Of a stretch of 30,696 nucleotides of DNA, positions 7,117-15,792 are shown one piece after another (within the stretch, counting starts at the first letter, position 1; every line of letters starts with the position of its first letter). The position numbers and the translations under genes were made by a program. Where the stretch lies: positions 1-30,696 of the IMG/VR virus record IMGVR_UViG_3300042294_001965; one strand, given 5' to 3'. The stretch is from a virus. Under the pieces are notes generated by a model that was not told the origin of the DNA, ran no database searches, and worked only from the letters and a program-made list of their open reading frames with translations.

Positions 7117-8478
7117 TTATCTGAACCCGCGGTAAGCATAGATCTTGCCGGCGGCATCGACGGCCGCGCTGGCGCTGCCGCCTGATCCCGTGTCGCCCTT
7201 CGAGGCCAAGAGATCCCATTCGGTGGTCGCCGTGGCGGGATTCGAGCCCGGCACGGTGGTATCGGCGATGCAGATGTAACTTGAGCCGTTGTACTCCACG
7301 GCATCGTTCACGTAGTAGAAGGTGGTCGTGCCGGCCCAAGTACCTTGCCACACCAGGCCGGCGGGCCCGGTAGCTCCTGTCGGCCCTGTAGCTCCTGTCG
7401 GCCCTGTGGCTCCTGTCGGCCCAGTCGCTCCGGTGGGTCCAGTCGCGCCGGCCGGCCCGGTTGCACCAGCCGGCCCGGTCGCGCCGGTTGGTCCAGTGTC
7501 GCCGGTGAGCCCTGTCGGACCTGTCGCACCGACTGGACCTGTCGCACCAGCCGGGCCGGTCGCACCCGTTGGCCCGATGGATCCAGTCGGGCCCGTGGCG
7601 CCTGCCGGCCCAGTCGCTCCGGTGACGCCTGGCGTGCCCGAGCTCGCCTGCACCACGGTCAGGATCACCGCCGGCGTGGCCGGTCGCGTCGGGCTCGTCG
7701 CCGCCGCCATGTAGTCCAGCGTGATGTCGCTGTCCGTCGCGCTCATCACGATCTCGAAGTAGTCGCCTGCGGCCATGGTGTAGACGAAATTCCACGCCAT
7801 CACCTCGGCGGCGTTGTTTCCCTGAATGGCATAGTCGGTGTTGCTCCGCGGGATGTCGGTCCCGTTGTGCCGGAACCAGACGCTGACGTGCTCGGTGCCG
7901 CCGCTGCTGTGCCGCAGTTGAGCCGAAAACTGGAAGTTGTACGTGCCCGCGTTCGTCACCACCACGCGGCTCAGGGGGCTGCCCAGGCTCACGCCCGTGG
8001 CCTCCTCGGTCGTGTCGTACACCACGGGCGTAGCCGTCGCGTTGCCGATGCTCTGGTCGGCGTTGGCCGTGAACACGCCGTAGTAGCCGCGGGTTGTCAC
8101 CGCCGTAGGCACCTCGAGAACGTCGCCGGTCGTGCCCGTCACCAGCAGCTTGTACTCCACCGTGCCGCTGGTGGTCGTGACCTGGAACCTCACGTACCGG
8201 ATGCCGGCCACGTAGATCGACTCCTTGAGGCCGGCAGAGCTGTAGTCCACGGCGCCCTGCGGCATCGGCCACCAGGTCTCATTGTCATTCGACCCTTGCA
8301 CGCTGATGGTGCCGGCCGCCGAGGCGTCCAATGGCGTCGAGATCTGCGGCCGGATGGTGGCGTAGGCCTGCACGTCGTAGACCAGGCCGCTGTTGATGCT
8401 CGAGAGCACCGCCGCGGGGTCGAACTGATCGACGCCGTTGGTGTTGATCGGGCTGAGGATGTCGGTTCGGATCGGCAT
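7117..8478 (-). CDS. Collagen-like tail fibre with CBM5/12-like module (453 aa)
   Basis: A multidomain fibre. Residues 1-125 form a beta-sandwich with [16 protein letters not shown]; about 130-275 a second beta-rich domain with [15 protein letters not shown]; about 279-373 is an almost unbroken Gly-X-Y collagen repeat dominated by GPTGAT and GPAGAT; about 373-430 is a short module ([34 protein letters not shown]) resembling carbohydrate-binding modules of family 5/12, known to bind chitin or similar glycans. Collagen-like stretches in phage fibres trimerise. The gene lies in the distal tail block, as expected for a host-binding fibre. Repetitive DNA could hide assembly errors in repeat number. 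Confidence 0.8.
   Translation of the reverse strand: MPIRTDILSPINTNGVDQFDPAAVLSSINSGLVYDVQAYATIRPQISTPLDASAAGTISVQGSNDNETWWPMPQGAVDYSSAGLKESIYVAGIRYVRFQVTTTSGTVEYKLLVTGTTGDVLEVPTAVTTRGYYGVFTANADQSIGNATATPVVYDTTEEATGVSLGSPLSRVVVTNAGTYNFQFSAQLRHSSGGTEHVSVWFRHNGTDIPRSNTDYAIQGNNAAEVMAWNFVYTMAAGDYFEIVMSATDSDITLDYMAAATSPTRPATPAVILTVVQASSGTPGVTGATGPAGATGPTGSIGPTGATGPAGATGPVGATGPTGLTGDTGPTGATGPAGATGPAGATGPTGATGPTGATGPTGATGPTGATGPAGLVWQGTWAGTTTFYYVNDAVEYNGSSYICIADTTVPGSNPATATTEWDLLASKGDTGSGGSASAAVDAAGKIYAYRGFR
7358..7640 (-). repeat. Collagen-like Gly-X-Y coding repeat
   Basis: About 280 bases of degenerate 9-bp repeats encode [12 protein letters not shown] triplets within the tail fibre gene. The repeat is seen at DNA level on both strands, where the antisense reads Pro-Val-Gly/Ala-Pro. 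Repeat number is prone to slippage and may vary between related phages. Confidence 0.9.
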
Positions 8479-8481
8479 GGG

Positions 8482-8886
8482 TTAGTCGGGGTTCACGTCA
8501 GGGATGGGGGCGCTATCGCCTGGGCCTATCTCGCCTTCGCCGGCACCAGGCACCAAGGGAGGCCGCACGGTACCAGGGCCGCCATCACCGACGCGCAGCT
8601 GGATGGCTCGAGGATCGGGCCCACACTCTCGGAAGGCTGGGTATTCGTGAAAGTGCCACTGCACCACGTTCGCAGCCACGGCGCCGATCACCAGCTGCCC
8701 ACGCCGCAGCGCCACCACGTCGATCTGGTCGGGCCATCGCTGCACCGGTGTCTGCAGCTCGAGCCGGTAGATGCCCTCCACGTTGGTGTCGTGAACGGCG
8801 ATGGTGTAGGTGATGCCGCTGGCCGGCCCAGGGCTCTGGCCCTGAACCTCCACGATGCGGCCGAGGATGAGGCGGGGGTCTGCCAT
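8482..8886 (-). CDS. Putative tail-tip/baseplate protein (134 aa)
   Basis: The start is the ATG at 8886, two bases after the preceding stop; a longer same-frame ORF to 8964 would overlap that gene in another frame. The N-terminal half (ILGRIVEVQ, ITYTIAVHDT, LVIGAVAANVVQW) looks like a small beta-barrel (OB-like), which would suit a baseplate or hub component. The C-terminal half is Pro/Gly-rich and ends PIPDVNPD, a heptapeptide also found at the C-terminus of the ParB-like protein at 29299. Function is inferred from position only. Confidence 0.6.
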   Translation of the reverse strand: MADPRLILGRIVEVQGQSPGPASGITYTIAVHDTNVEGIYRLELQTPVQRWPDQIDVVALRRGQLVIGAVAANVVQWHFHEYPAFRECGPDPRAIQLRVGDGGPGTVRPPLVPGAGEGEIGPGDSAPIPDVNPD

Positions 8887-8888
8887 GG

Positions 8889-9722
8889 TCAGATGATCCT
8901 CGAGGCTCCTGGCAGCTCTCGCCAGCCCTCGGGCTCGTAGTCGTACAGGTCCTGCGGGAAGCACCGGGGCCGCTGCGTCTCGGGGTTGCCATCCTGCACC
9001 ACGGCGAAGACGGTATAGGGCAGCCTCACCGGCACGTCATCCTCGTCGGGCAGGCAGTACTTGATCAGGTCGCTTCCGGTCTCGGGCAGGAAATAAGTTC
9101 CGTAGTCGATCTCCCAGGTGTAGTTGATGTCGTAGGTGCCGGCGTCATCCACCTGGCTCACCGTGCCGCCCTCGAAGTGATAGATGCCACCATCGGGCAT
9201 CTTGTGGAGCTTGTCGGTCTGCTGTGCGATGGCGTCGAACACCCGCACATCCTGCACCACCACCCGCACCTGGAGGGGCCGCAGCACCCTCACCTCCACC
9301 AGCTGCTTCTTGGCCAGCTTCCACACCAGCTTCTCCACCTGGTCGCCGTTGCCGTTGGTGCTCAGGACCTGCGACCGCACCGCCATCGGGATCTCCACGG
9401 TGGCCTTGCGGCTGGCCCAGCCCCAGTGGTACCAGGTCGGCGCGTCGCGGTTCGGGGCCCGCAGATCCACGAATCGGTTGTCGTTGGAGTACTGACACTC
9501 GACGGTGCAAATGCCGCTCTGGTTGGTCGTGACGCTGTAGCGGTCGAGGCGCATCCGCGGATCGTCGGGGTGCGTCGAGTTGAGCTGCGGCACATCCGGC
9601 GAGAGCAGGGCCGCCGAGGGCGAGAGGGTCTGCACCACGATCCGCCTCGAGGCGGTCATCTTGCCGGTGCGGTCGCGCCCCAGCTGCTGGGATAGTGCAA
9701 GGTCATAGCCAGGCAGGCTCAT
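8889..9722 (-). CDS. Putative distal tail/tail-tip protein (277 aa)
   Basis: Directly follows the tape-measure candidate (ATGA overlap), the usual position of a distal tail or tail-tip protein. The sequence is beta-rich with conserved-looking aromatic segments (TWYHWGWASRKATVEIP, INYTWEIDYGTYFLP) and a negatively charged C-terminus. I do not recognise a specific family such as Dit, and no lytic motif is visible. Confidence 0.62.
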   Translation of the reverse strand: MSLPGYDLALSQQLGRDRTGKMTASRRIVVQTLSPSAALLSPDVPQLNSTHPDDPRMRLDRYSVTTNQSGICTVECQYSNDNRFVDLRAPNRDAPTWYHWGWASRKATVEIPMAVRSQVLSTNGNGDQVEKLVWKLAKKQLVEVRVLRPLQVRVVVQDVRVFDAIAQQTDKLHKMPDGGIYHFEGGTVSQVDDAGTYDINYTWEIDYGTYFLPETGSDLIKYCLPDEDDVPVRLPYTVFAVVQDGNPETQRPRCFPQDLYDYEPEGWRELPGASRII

Positions 9723-10873
9723 CCAACGCCCTCCACCACGATGCGGTTCATGTTGCCGGCGGCCTGCAGGCCGCTGACGGTGAGCTGCTGGCCGAACTGG
9801 GTGATGCTCGCCGCGGCCTCACCGCCGAAGGTGGCGTTGATCTCGGCCCTGATGGCCTTGAGGCTCTGGATCCACGCCTCTTGAGCCTTGCGGGCTGCCT
9901 CGGCCTGCTTGCGCTGGGCTTCCTCCTGCTCGGCCCACCACTTCCGGTACTCCTCGTGTTCTTCCTCTCGCTTCTTGCGCTCTTCCTCGGCCTTCTTGGC
10001 TGCCTCGTCGGCCGCGGCCTTGGCCCGCTTGGCCAGCTCGTCCGCCAGTGTCTTCTCGATGGCTTGGATGGCTGCGGTGGTCTCGCCGGCCTTGGCCAGT
10101 CGATCCGCCGCCGCCAGGGCGTTGTGCGCCTTGATGATCTCGAGGATGCGGGCCTGCGCCTCGGCCTCGAGCCGCTCCTCTTCGCCCATGGCATCAAGCT
10201 GGGCCTGTTCATTGAGGGCGTTGAGAGCCTCGAGCTGCTTTGCGTACCGCTCGGCCTCTTGTGCATCGGCCGCGGCCTGTGCCACGCCACGGATGCGTCT
10301 GGCGTTGTTGGCGGTCGCCTGTGCGATGTCGTTTAGATTCTTGAGCTCGTCGCGGATCTTGTTGGCGTCATCGGCCAGCAGGCCGGCGAAGTTGGGGAAC
10401 AGCTCCAGCATCGCGTTGGTGATTGGCCGGAACTGTGCATTGACCTCCACCAGCTTCTTGTTGAGCTCGTCGAACTTGTCGGCGATCTTCGCCTGGGCTG
10501 CCGCTGTGTTGGTCTTGTCGAGGGTGGCCCTGAACTCCTCGGCACGCTCATTTGCGGTCTTGAGCCTCTCGATCACGTAGGTGCTGATGGCCTCGCCGAT
10601 CTTGAAGAAGGTCGTGGCGATGGCGCCCACGGCGAAGACCTTGCCCAGCAGGCCCTGCACCACCTCGATCTGCTCGCCGTACGTCTTCTTGACGCCTTTA
10701 AGCTTCTCGCCGAGCTCGGACGTGGCGGCAGCCTGGGCCTTGGTCGCCTCGGTGGCCTTGCCGGCCGAGTCGGCACCCGCGGCGTCCACTTGCGCCTTGG
10801 CCTTGGCCACGTCGCCGGTCAGCTGGCTGGTGTCGGCCCGCAGCTTGACGCCAATTTCGATAGGCTCGGCCAC
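9719..10873 (-). CDS. Putative short tape measure-like coiled-coil protein (384 aa)
   Basis: GTG start with GAGGAG 6 bases upstream. Starts EPIEIGVKLRADTSQL, a pattern often seen at the N-terminus of tape measure proteins, followed by Ala/Lys-rich helices, one hydrophobic segment (about residues 73-95), and long coiled coils with heavy Glu/Lys/Arg (about 265-340). It lies between the tail tube and distal tail genes, the position of a tape measure. It is short for that family; at the rule-of-thumb 1.5 angstrom per residue it would set a tail of roughly 55-60 nm. A tail chaperone pair, usually found upstream, is missing. Confidence 0.6.
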   Translation of the reverse strand: MAEPIEIGVKLRADTSQLTGDVAKAKAQVDAAGADSAGKATEATKAQAAATSELGEKLKGVKKTYGEQIEVVQGLLGKVFAVGAIATTFFKIGEAISTYVIERLKTANERAEEFRATLDKTNTAAAQAKIADKFDELNKKLVEVNAQFRPITNAMLELFPNFAGLLADDANKIRDELKNLNDIAQATANNARRIRGVAQAAADAQEAERYAKQLEALNALNEQAQLDAMGEEERLEAEAQARILEIIKAHNALAAADRLAKAGETTAAIQAIEKTLADELAKRAKAAADEAAKKAEEERKKREEEHEEYRKWWAEQEEAQRKQAEAARKAQEAWIQSLKAIRAEINATFGGEAAASITQFGQQLTVSGLQAAGNMNRIVVEGVG

Positions 10874-10885
10874 CTAGATCTCCTC

Positions 10886-11725
10886 TTAGGTTGCCGTGGC
10901 GGTGTCGGCGATTCGCAGGGTGCCGGTCACACGCACCACATCGTCCATGCGCCAGCTCAGGCTCAGCTTGGTCCAGAAGGCCGGGAAATCCCACCTGCGG
11001 CTGCCGCCCACCGTCAGGCGGCAGGTATTGTCGGGGGTGGACGTGCCGGCGATGTTCCAGGTGGGCTTGCCGATGGTGCCGCTGGCTGCCAACAGGCCGC
11101 CGTTGCTCTGCGTCAGGTTGCCCGAGCCGTTGAAGGTGTAGCTGAGCTCGGAGTAGTCGCCGAGCCGCACCCGCTGGCTCAGGCTCGGGATGCCGATATT
11201 GCCGGCCAGAGTCGGATCAGTGCCGGCCTCCACCAGCTTGAAGCTGGCCGCCGCAGGTGCCCCGGTAGTCGGCAGGCTGGGCGCGTCGTTTACGTCGGCC
11301 TTGCAGGTGTAGCTGCCGCTCCAGGTGCCGATTCCACCCGGCATCCACTTCCGCCAGCCGGTGGCCGCACCAGTCGCCTCCGTGATCTCGATCTCGGGCC
11401 AGGTGATGTCGATGGTCAGGGCGTTCATGTAAGCCACATAGCCCGTGTTGAACGTGACCAGCGCCGAGATGCCCAAGGGAGGGGTGGTCCTTGGGAAGAT
11501 GCCGGAGAAGTCCACCGTGCCCGTTCGCAGGCCTTGGTTCCGCTCCATCATGTTGATGGTCGAGCCGGTGGCCTGCGTCACGTCGATCTCGTTGGAGTCG
11601 ATCTTGAGCGTGGCCAGGTCGGTGGTCATTCGCAGCGCGGTGCCGAACAGGTAGAGCAGGTCGCCACTCGCCGCGGTGCAGGTCAGGTTGCCGGTCTCGG
11701 AGGTAATCGGGTATGCAAGTGCCAT
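10886..11725 (-). CDS. Putative major tail tube protein (279 aa)
   Basis: Beta-rich, Thr/Gly/Ala-rich protein starting MALAYPITSETGNL, with repeated strand-turn motifs and a C-terminal VRVTGTLRIADTATAT. It follows the tail terminator candidate and precedes the tape measure candidate by 12 bases, the canonical place of the tube protein in siphoviruses. Length is within the usual range. It appears to contain two similar halves (about 1-130 and 131-279), which may be a tube domain plus a decorating domain. Identification rests on gene order more than on residues. Confidence 0.62.
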   Translation of the reverse strand: MALAYPITSETGNLTCTAASGDLLYLFGTALRMTTDLATLKIDSNEIDVTQATGSTINMMERNQGLRTGTVDFSGIFPRTTPPLGISALVTFNTGYVAYMNALTIDITWPEIEITEATGAATGWRKWMPGGIGTWSGSYTCKADVNDAPSLPTTGAPAAASFKLVEAGTDPTLAGNIGIPSLSQRVRLGDYSELSYTFNGSGNLTQSNGGLLAASGTIGKPTWNIAGTSTPDNTCRLTVGGSRRWDFPAFWTKLSLSWRMDDVVRVTGTLRIADTATAT

Positions 11726-11735
11726 GGTGAGGATC

Positions 11736-12233
11736 TCAGGGGTTGGTCGCCAGGGCGGTGACCCTAAAGGTGGCGGTCATCGTGCCCTGCATCATGTGCT
11801 CGTCGATCATGGTGGAGTCATAGGTACGCACCAGGCAGTTGCTGGCCTTGGCAGTGTACCCGTTCGTGCCCAACACCAGCAGGTGGCGATGGAAGCCGTA
11901 GGTGGGGATCCGGCCGGCCTGCAGGATGGCGTTGCCATGCAGGCGGTCCATGACGCCGCTAATGCGGCCGGCGAAGTTGCCGGCCACCGCATCCTGCACC
12001 TGGTCGAAGATCTGGAAGGTGGCGGTGCAGTTGAACTCGTCGGCCGTCATGCTGTGGTCCTGGTCCATCCGCACGCTCACCAGCAGGTAGGGGAAGGTGA
12101 TGGCCGCCGGCGTTCCGAAGATGCTGTAGGCGCCGCTAATGACGTTCCAGGCGTTGCCGTTGTAGAGCCCGCCGGCGCCCGTGTCGGCCTTGATCCTGTC
12201 GAAGATGGCCTGGTAGATGGTCGTGAGGATCAT
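11736..12233 (-). CDS. Putative tail terminator / DUF3168-like protein (165 aa)
   Basis: The ATG at 12233 gives MILTTIYQAIFDRIKADTG and overlaps the upstream stop (ATGA); the longer same-frame ORF to 12440 runs through the neighbour out of frame and was rejected. A helical N-terminus followed by TFPYLLVSVRMDQD and an IFDQVQDAVAGNFAGRI segment fits small tail-completion proteins that cap the tail tube and join it to the head. Position between a gp10-like protein and the tube protein supports this. Confidence 0.68.
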   Translation of the reverse strand: MILTTIYQAIFDRIKADTGAGGLYNGNAWNVISGAYSIFGTPAAITFPYLLVSVRMDQDHSMTADEFNCTATFQIFDQVQDAVAGNFAGRISGVMDRLHGNAILQAGRIPTYGFHRHLLVLGTNGYTAKASNCLVRTYDSTMIDEHMMQGTMTATFRVTALATNP

Positions 12234-12856
12234 GCTGCCGGAGCTCCTGCCGCGGCTGCGGCCTTGAAGGCCTTTCGGATCTCGAAGTTGAAGCCGGCTG
12301 CAAAGGCCTTGGCCATGCGGGCCCTCGAGTCTTGGTTGGTCGTGGCCGGCCTGAGGAACGGGCGAGCAGGCAGCCGCACGGTGGGCTTGAGCACGAACAT
12401 CAGCTGGCTCCTGGCGTTCTTGCCCTTGACGGTTCGCCACAGGAACGCCACGCCGCGGTGCGGGCCCTTGCGGAAAGTGAGGTTCTGCGTCCGCAGGTCC
12501 TTGGTGTTTGCTCGCATCTGGGCAGCTTCAGCGTTCACCGGGATGGTCAGGTACTTCTTGTTCTTGGCCTTGATGAGCCCGCCGTATTCCTGCTTCTTGG
12601 CGTACCGCTCGTTGGTGCCCACGATGGTCGTGCCGTTGGCCGGCGGCGTCTTCTGGATGCTGTTCCGCAGCCGGTTGGTGACGGTGCCAGGAGGCCCACC
12701 TGGTGGAGACGGGTTGTGCCAGGAGGTCTTCACGAAGCTGTCTTTGATGTACCGCACCAGCACGTCGCCGGCACGCCCCACGCCGGTGGTGGATGCAGCC
12801 ATCAGCACGACCTGCAGGTCGGCGCCGGCCACCTTCATGGTGAACTGGCTCTGCAT
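12230..12856 (-). CDS. HK97 gp10-like neck protein (208 aa)
   Basis: Starts MQSQFTMKVAGADLQ at the ATG sharing one base with the upstream stop (TGATG). The body contains GRAGDVLVRYIKDSF, VTNRLRNSIQKTP, and a GTNERYAKKQEYGG segment, the pattern seen in HK97 gp10/minor tail Z-like proteins where a helix is followed by a YA-x-x-x-E-YG motif. The rest is basic (KAKNKKYL, FRKGPHRG). The role is at the head-tail interface. Gene order (connector, closure, gp10, terminator) agrees. Confidence 0.75.
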   Translation of the reverse strand: MQSQFTMKVAGADLQVVLMAASTTGVGRAGDVLVRYIKDSFVKTSWHNPSPPGGPPGTVTNRLRNSIQKTPPANGTTIVGTNERYAKKQEYGGLIKAKNKKYLTIPVNAEAAQMRANTKDLRTQNLTFRKGPHRGVAFLWRTVKGKNARSQLMFVLKPTVRLPARPFLRPATTNQDSRARMAKAFAAGFNFEIRKAFKAAAAAGAPAA

Positions 12857-13212
12857 CAGTCCTGATCCCTCTCGAGGGTGATCACGTAGACCGTGCCGAA
12901 GTTGACCAGGTTCCGCGGCTGGCCGGCCACCCGGTACTGCACGCCCGAGATGATCACCTTGTCCTTCGGCGTCACCGTCCAGCTCGCGCCGGCGGTGGTC
13001 ACCGGGGCGCAGTACACATCGAACATCTTGGTGGTGGTGTCGCGGCCGTAGACCAGGGCATCCGAGGCCGAGCCGGGCTGCACCATGCATGCCACCGTGG
13101 CCGAGGCCGTGGCGGGGAAGGTGCCGACCGGCACGCCATCGACGCCGGCCGCCCAGGTCGCTGTGTAGATCTCCATGGAGCTGGTCAGCAGGTGGTACGG
13201 GGTGTTGGCCAT
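12856..13212 (-). CDS. Putative head closure protein (118 aa)
   Basis: Small beta-rich protein starting MANTPYHLLTSSMEIYTATW and ending VQYRVAGQPRNLVNFGTVYVITLERD, consistent with head-closure (gp16-like) proteins that seal the connector after DNA packaging. It lies 3 bases beyond the connector gene and runs into the gp10-like gene (TGATG). The assignment is by order and the final strand-rich segment with VIISGVQYRV. Confidence 0.62.
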   Translation of the reverse strand: MANTPYHLLTSSMEIYTATWAAGVDGVPVGTFPATASATVACMVQPGSASDALVYGRDTTTKMFDVYCAPVTTAGASWTVTPKDKVIISGVQYRVAGQPRNLVNFGTVYVITLERDQD

Positions 13213-13215
13213 GGG

Positions 13216-13845
13216 TCAGGCGCTCCCGGTGTTGTACGCCTGGATGAGCTCGGCCTTGATGCTCTTGGTCTTCTCGGGGTCCATGTTCGTGTAGCTGTAC
13301 CCGCCGAGGCTCTCGCTCTGCAGGCCGAAGTTGCGGCCGCGGGCGGCGTAGGCCAGGTCGGTGAGCCGGTAGCACGCCATCTTCAGGTCGGCCGGGATGG
13401 TGGCGTACCCGCCGGTGTACACCACCTCGATGTTGTCGAAGCCGGCCGGGAACCAGGGCTGCACCGAGAAGGTGCTCTCGATGGTGCCGAAGGCGTCGGT
13501 GGGGAACCTCGCCAGCACCGGGTCGATGCGGCTCAGCAGGCCGCTGTCGCCGTTCACGCGGTAGGTGTCGGCGTCGAGCGTGTCGTAGCTGCCGCCGGCG
13601 GTGTAGACCTTGACGCTGGTGATGCTCGAGACGGGCCACTCGACCAGCTGAATGGTCTGCTCGCCGGTGCCGTCGTAGCGCTCGGTCCTGCTCACGCTCT
13701 CGAAGCCGTTGGTGAGGTCGCGGTCGCACATGCGCCGAACCTCCATCGAGACCGCATCGACCAGGACGGTGAGCAGGGCGTCCTGCGCCGTGCCGCTGAT
13801 GCCGGCCCAGACCTTGTACTCGGAGATGCTGATGAGGCTGGCCAT
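13216..13845 (-). CDS. gp6-like head-tail connector (209 aa)
   Basis: The N-terminus MASLISISEYKVWAGIS and the following helix (LTVLVDAVSMEVRRMCDRDL) match the phage gp6-like connector family, in which a short motif is followed by an oligomerising helix; a middle beta-region (VKVYTAGG) and a C-terminal helix (PADLKMACYRLTDLAY) also fit. These proteins dock under the portal to connect head and tail. Placed between a 152-aa head protein and the closure protein. Family identification is fairly secure from pattern and order. Confidence 0.78.
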   Translation of the reverse strand: MASLISISEYKVWAGISGTAQDALLTVLVDAVSMEVRRMCDRDLTNGFESVSRTERYDGTGEQTIQLVEWPVSSITSVKVYTAGGSYDTLDADTYRVNGDSGLLSRIDPVLARFPTDAFGTIESTFSVQPWFPAGFDNIEVVYTGGYATIPADLKMACYRLTDLAYAARGRNFGLQSESLGGYSYTNMDPEKTKSIKAELIQAYNTGSA

Positions 13846-13898
13846 GAAGCCCAGCCGCCAGCTGTCGCCGGCGGCCGAGGGTGAGGGGTGCTTGAGGA

Positions 13899-14357
13899 TC
13901 AGACCACGGCGCGGGCCACCAGGCCGGCGGCCGTGGCGCGGGCCGCCTCGGTCGAGCCGTTGACGCCGTTGCAGGGGTTGATGCCGATGGCCACGGCGCC
14001 GATCACGCGGCTGGTCGCCGTGCCGGCGGTGTGGCTGCAGCGCAGGTAGCGCTGCCGCGGGCCGCCGGTCTGCACCGAGATCATGTAGGTGCCGACCGCC
14101 GCGGTCTGGTTGTAGGTCACCGTCGCGTTGGTGATGGCGGTGTAGGTGCTGTTGTCGCTGGACTCCTTCACCACGAAGGTGCCAGACGTGTCCGTGCCGC
14201 TGGCCGACGTGAGGATGAAGACGATGTCAGAGAAGCCACCGAGGGCGGCCAGGGTGGAGCTCTGGAGGTCGATGACCGTGCCGGTGGTCTCGGTCGTGGC
14301 GGCCACGGCCTGCGGAGCGAGGGCCTGGGTGATGAGGCTGTTCTGGAGGGGGTTCAT
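13899..14357 (-). CDS. Putative head decoration/minor capsid protein (152 aa)
   Basis: The protein starts MNPLQNSLITQALAPQAV and contains a beta-sandwich-like core (GFSDIVFILTSASGTDTSG, FVVKESSDNSTYTAI, QRYLRCSHTAGTAT) followed by an Ala-rich tail. It directly follows the major capsid gene with 33 bases between. Proteins in this place are often head decoration or fibre proteins. The same beta-sandwich signature (SSDNSTY, YLR) resembles the first domain of the collagen-like fibre at 7117. No closer identification. Confidence 0.6.
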   Translation of the reverse strand: MNPLQNSLITQALAPQAVAATTETTGTVIDLQSSTLAALGGFSDIVFILTSASGTDTSGTFVVKESSDNSTYTAITNATVTYNQTAAVGTYMISVQTGGPRQRYLRCSHTAGTATSRVIGAVAIGINPCNGVNGSTEAARATAAGLVARAVV

Positions 14358-14390
14358 GGGTCGTATTCCTTGTTCTGATGGTGTGGCTAA

Positions 14391-15722
14391 TCAGGCGCCG
14401 AGGAGGCAGACGATGGGGCCGTAGGTCGAGCCACGGCCGTCGCCGTGGATGACGGTGTTGAACCGAGACGTGCCGCGGACGGCCAGGGCATCGGTCGAGA
14501 AGTAGAACTGGTCCGAGGTCTGGATCTCGAGCTGGCGGCGGTCGCCGAGCATGGTGGCGCCGACGAAGTCGCCGAAGTAGCAGCTGCGGACGTTGCTGCC
14601 CGTGGCGGTCGGCATGACCTGGGAGAAGAAGACGGGGTAGCCCAAGAAGGTGGCGTCACCGCCAAGGCCGCCCATGGTGAGCTCCTTGAACTGGTTGGCC
14701 GTCTTGTCCACCTTCAACATCACCTGGGCGAAGAACTGCCGGCTGCAGACGAACGCGAGGCGAGCCGGGTTCACGTTCTCGACGCGGCCCATGGCCGTCG
14801 TGAAGTCGCTCACGGCCATCGTGCCCCACGACACGCCGGTGAGGTACGCGCTGGAGGGCAGGGCCGAGGTGAGGCCGATCTGGTTGGCGTAGGTCGCCGT
14901 GCCGTTGCCGAGGAAATAGGCCTGATCCTCGGCGATGGCCTGAGCCTCGGCGATGCTGCGGGCGAGATCGTCGGCGATGTTCACCGCCGAGTCGGCGAGC
15001 AGCTCGCGCGAGACCTGGTACAGCACGCCGTACTTCTTGGCCGTCAGCGTCACGTTGCCGTAGCTGTTATCGGTCGGGCTCAGGGTGCCCGTCTCGGCCA
15101 CGGGGCTCATCGACGCGATGGCCGTCTTCCGGGGCACGGTGGTCACGTCGCGGGCCATCGTCACCACGTTGGCCAGCTTGCGGGCCATCCCGTACTGCTC
15201 GGTGAGGTACACCAGGTTGGGGATGAACTCGACGGGCACCAAGGCGCCGCCCAGCTGGTTGTTGAAGATCACCTGCGCCTTGCGGGTGATCTCCAGGTCC
15301 GCCTTCTTCTGGCCGTACTCGGTGTTGCCGAGGGTGCTGAGGCGAGCCCAGGCGCCGAAGGCCTCGGCCTGGTCGGCGTCGTTGAACGCCGCCTTGCCGG
15401 CCCGGATCTTGGCCTGGTAGGCCTTGCGGCTGGGGTTGCCGATGCTGAACCGCTGGGGCACGCCGGCGTCGGCGGCCTCATCGGCGATGGCCGCGTGAGG
15501 GCTGGCCGTGCCGCGGATGGCATCGGCATCGCCGGCGATGCGCAGAACGCTCTTGGCGTTCCACACCTGGTCCACGTCGATGGAGTTGCCGGCGTCGTCC
15601 TGGAGGTCGATGCCCTGGGCGGCGAGCTTCGCCACATGGGCCTTGCAGTTGTCAATGGTCGCTTCGCCCTGGAGGCCGTTGGCCGTCAGGGTGTCAATGA
15701 GGGTCTTACGAGTGAGGGGCAT
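14391..15722 (-). CDS. HK97-fold major capsid protein (443 aa)
   Basis: The ATG at 15722 (MPLTRKTLIDTL) is preferred over the upstream start at 15749 since AGGAAG lies 7 bases before it and the extension is in the hairpin leader. The first ~110 residues look like a helical delta/scaffold domain removed by the adjacent protease. The rest has the HK97 capsid pattern: NNQLGGALVPVEF, MARDVTTVPRKTAIASM, YGVLYQVSRELLADSAVNI, and the C-terminal FSTDALAVRGTSRF. Forms the icosahedral shell. A ~197-base leader with a promoter-like motif and two hairpins precedes it, suited to high expression of the most abundant virion protein. Confidence 0.92.
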   Translation of the reverse strand: MPLTRKTLIDTLTANGLQGEATIDNCKAHVAKLAAQGIDLQDDAGNSIDVDQVWNAKSVLRIAGDADAIRGTASPHAAIADEAADAGVPQRFSIGNPSRKAYQAKIRAGKAAFNDADQAEAFGAWARLSTLGNTEYGQKKADLEITRKAQVIFNNQLGGALVPVEFIPNLVYLTEQYGMARKLANVVTMARDVTTVPRKTAIASMSPVAETGTLSPTDNSYGNVTLTAKKYGVLYQVSRELLADSAVNIADDLARSIAEAQAIAEDQAYFLGNGTATYANQIGLTSALPSSAYLTGVSWGTMAVSDFTTAMGRVENVNPARLAFVCSRQFFAQVMLKVDKTANQFKELTMGGLGGDATFLGYPVFFSQVMPTATGSNVRSCYFGDFVGATMLGDRRQLEIQTSDQFYFSTDALAVRGTSRFNTVIHGDGRGSTYGPIVCLLGA

Positions 15723-15732
15723 GGATGCTTCC

Positions 15733-15748
15733 TGCGGCTGGTGCCGCA
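15733..15748 (-). promoter_or_regulatory. Hairpin just upstream of the capsid ribosome binding site
   Basis: On the transcribed strand TGCGGC-ACCA-GCCGCA forms a perfect 6-bp stem, ending one base before AGGAAG of the capsid gene. The same GCGGC-loop-GCCGC core lies before other genes here. It may protect the 5' region of the capsid mRNA or set translation level. Confidence 0.5.
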
Positions 15749-15792
15749 TTGGTTGGGTGCATCTCTGGCCGGGCTCACTCGGGGGACCTGCT

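Noticed and set aside
6683-8272. Second minus-strand frame (529 codons) through the fibre gene
   Set aside because: Out-of-frame reading of repeat DNA, rich in Arg/His, with no credible start site; the 453-aa frame has coherent domains.
7345-8940. Plus-strand ORF of 531 codons opposite the collagen-like fibre
   Set aside because: Antisense to the Gly-X-Y repeat and adjacent genes; composition is explained by the complementary sequence.
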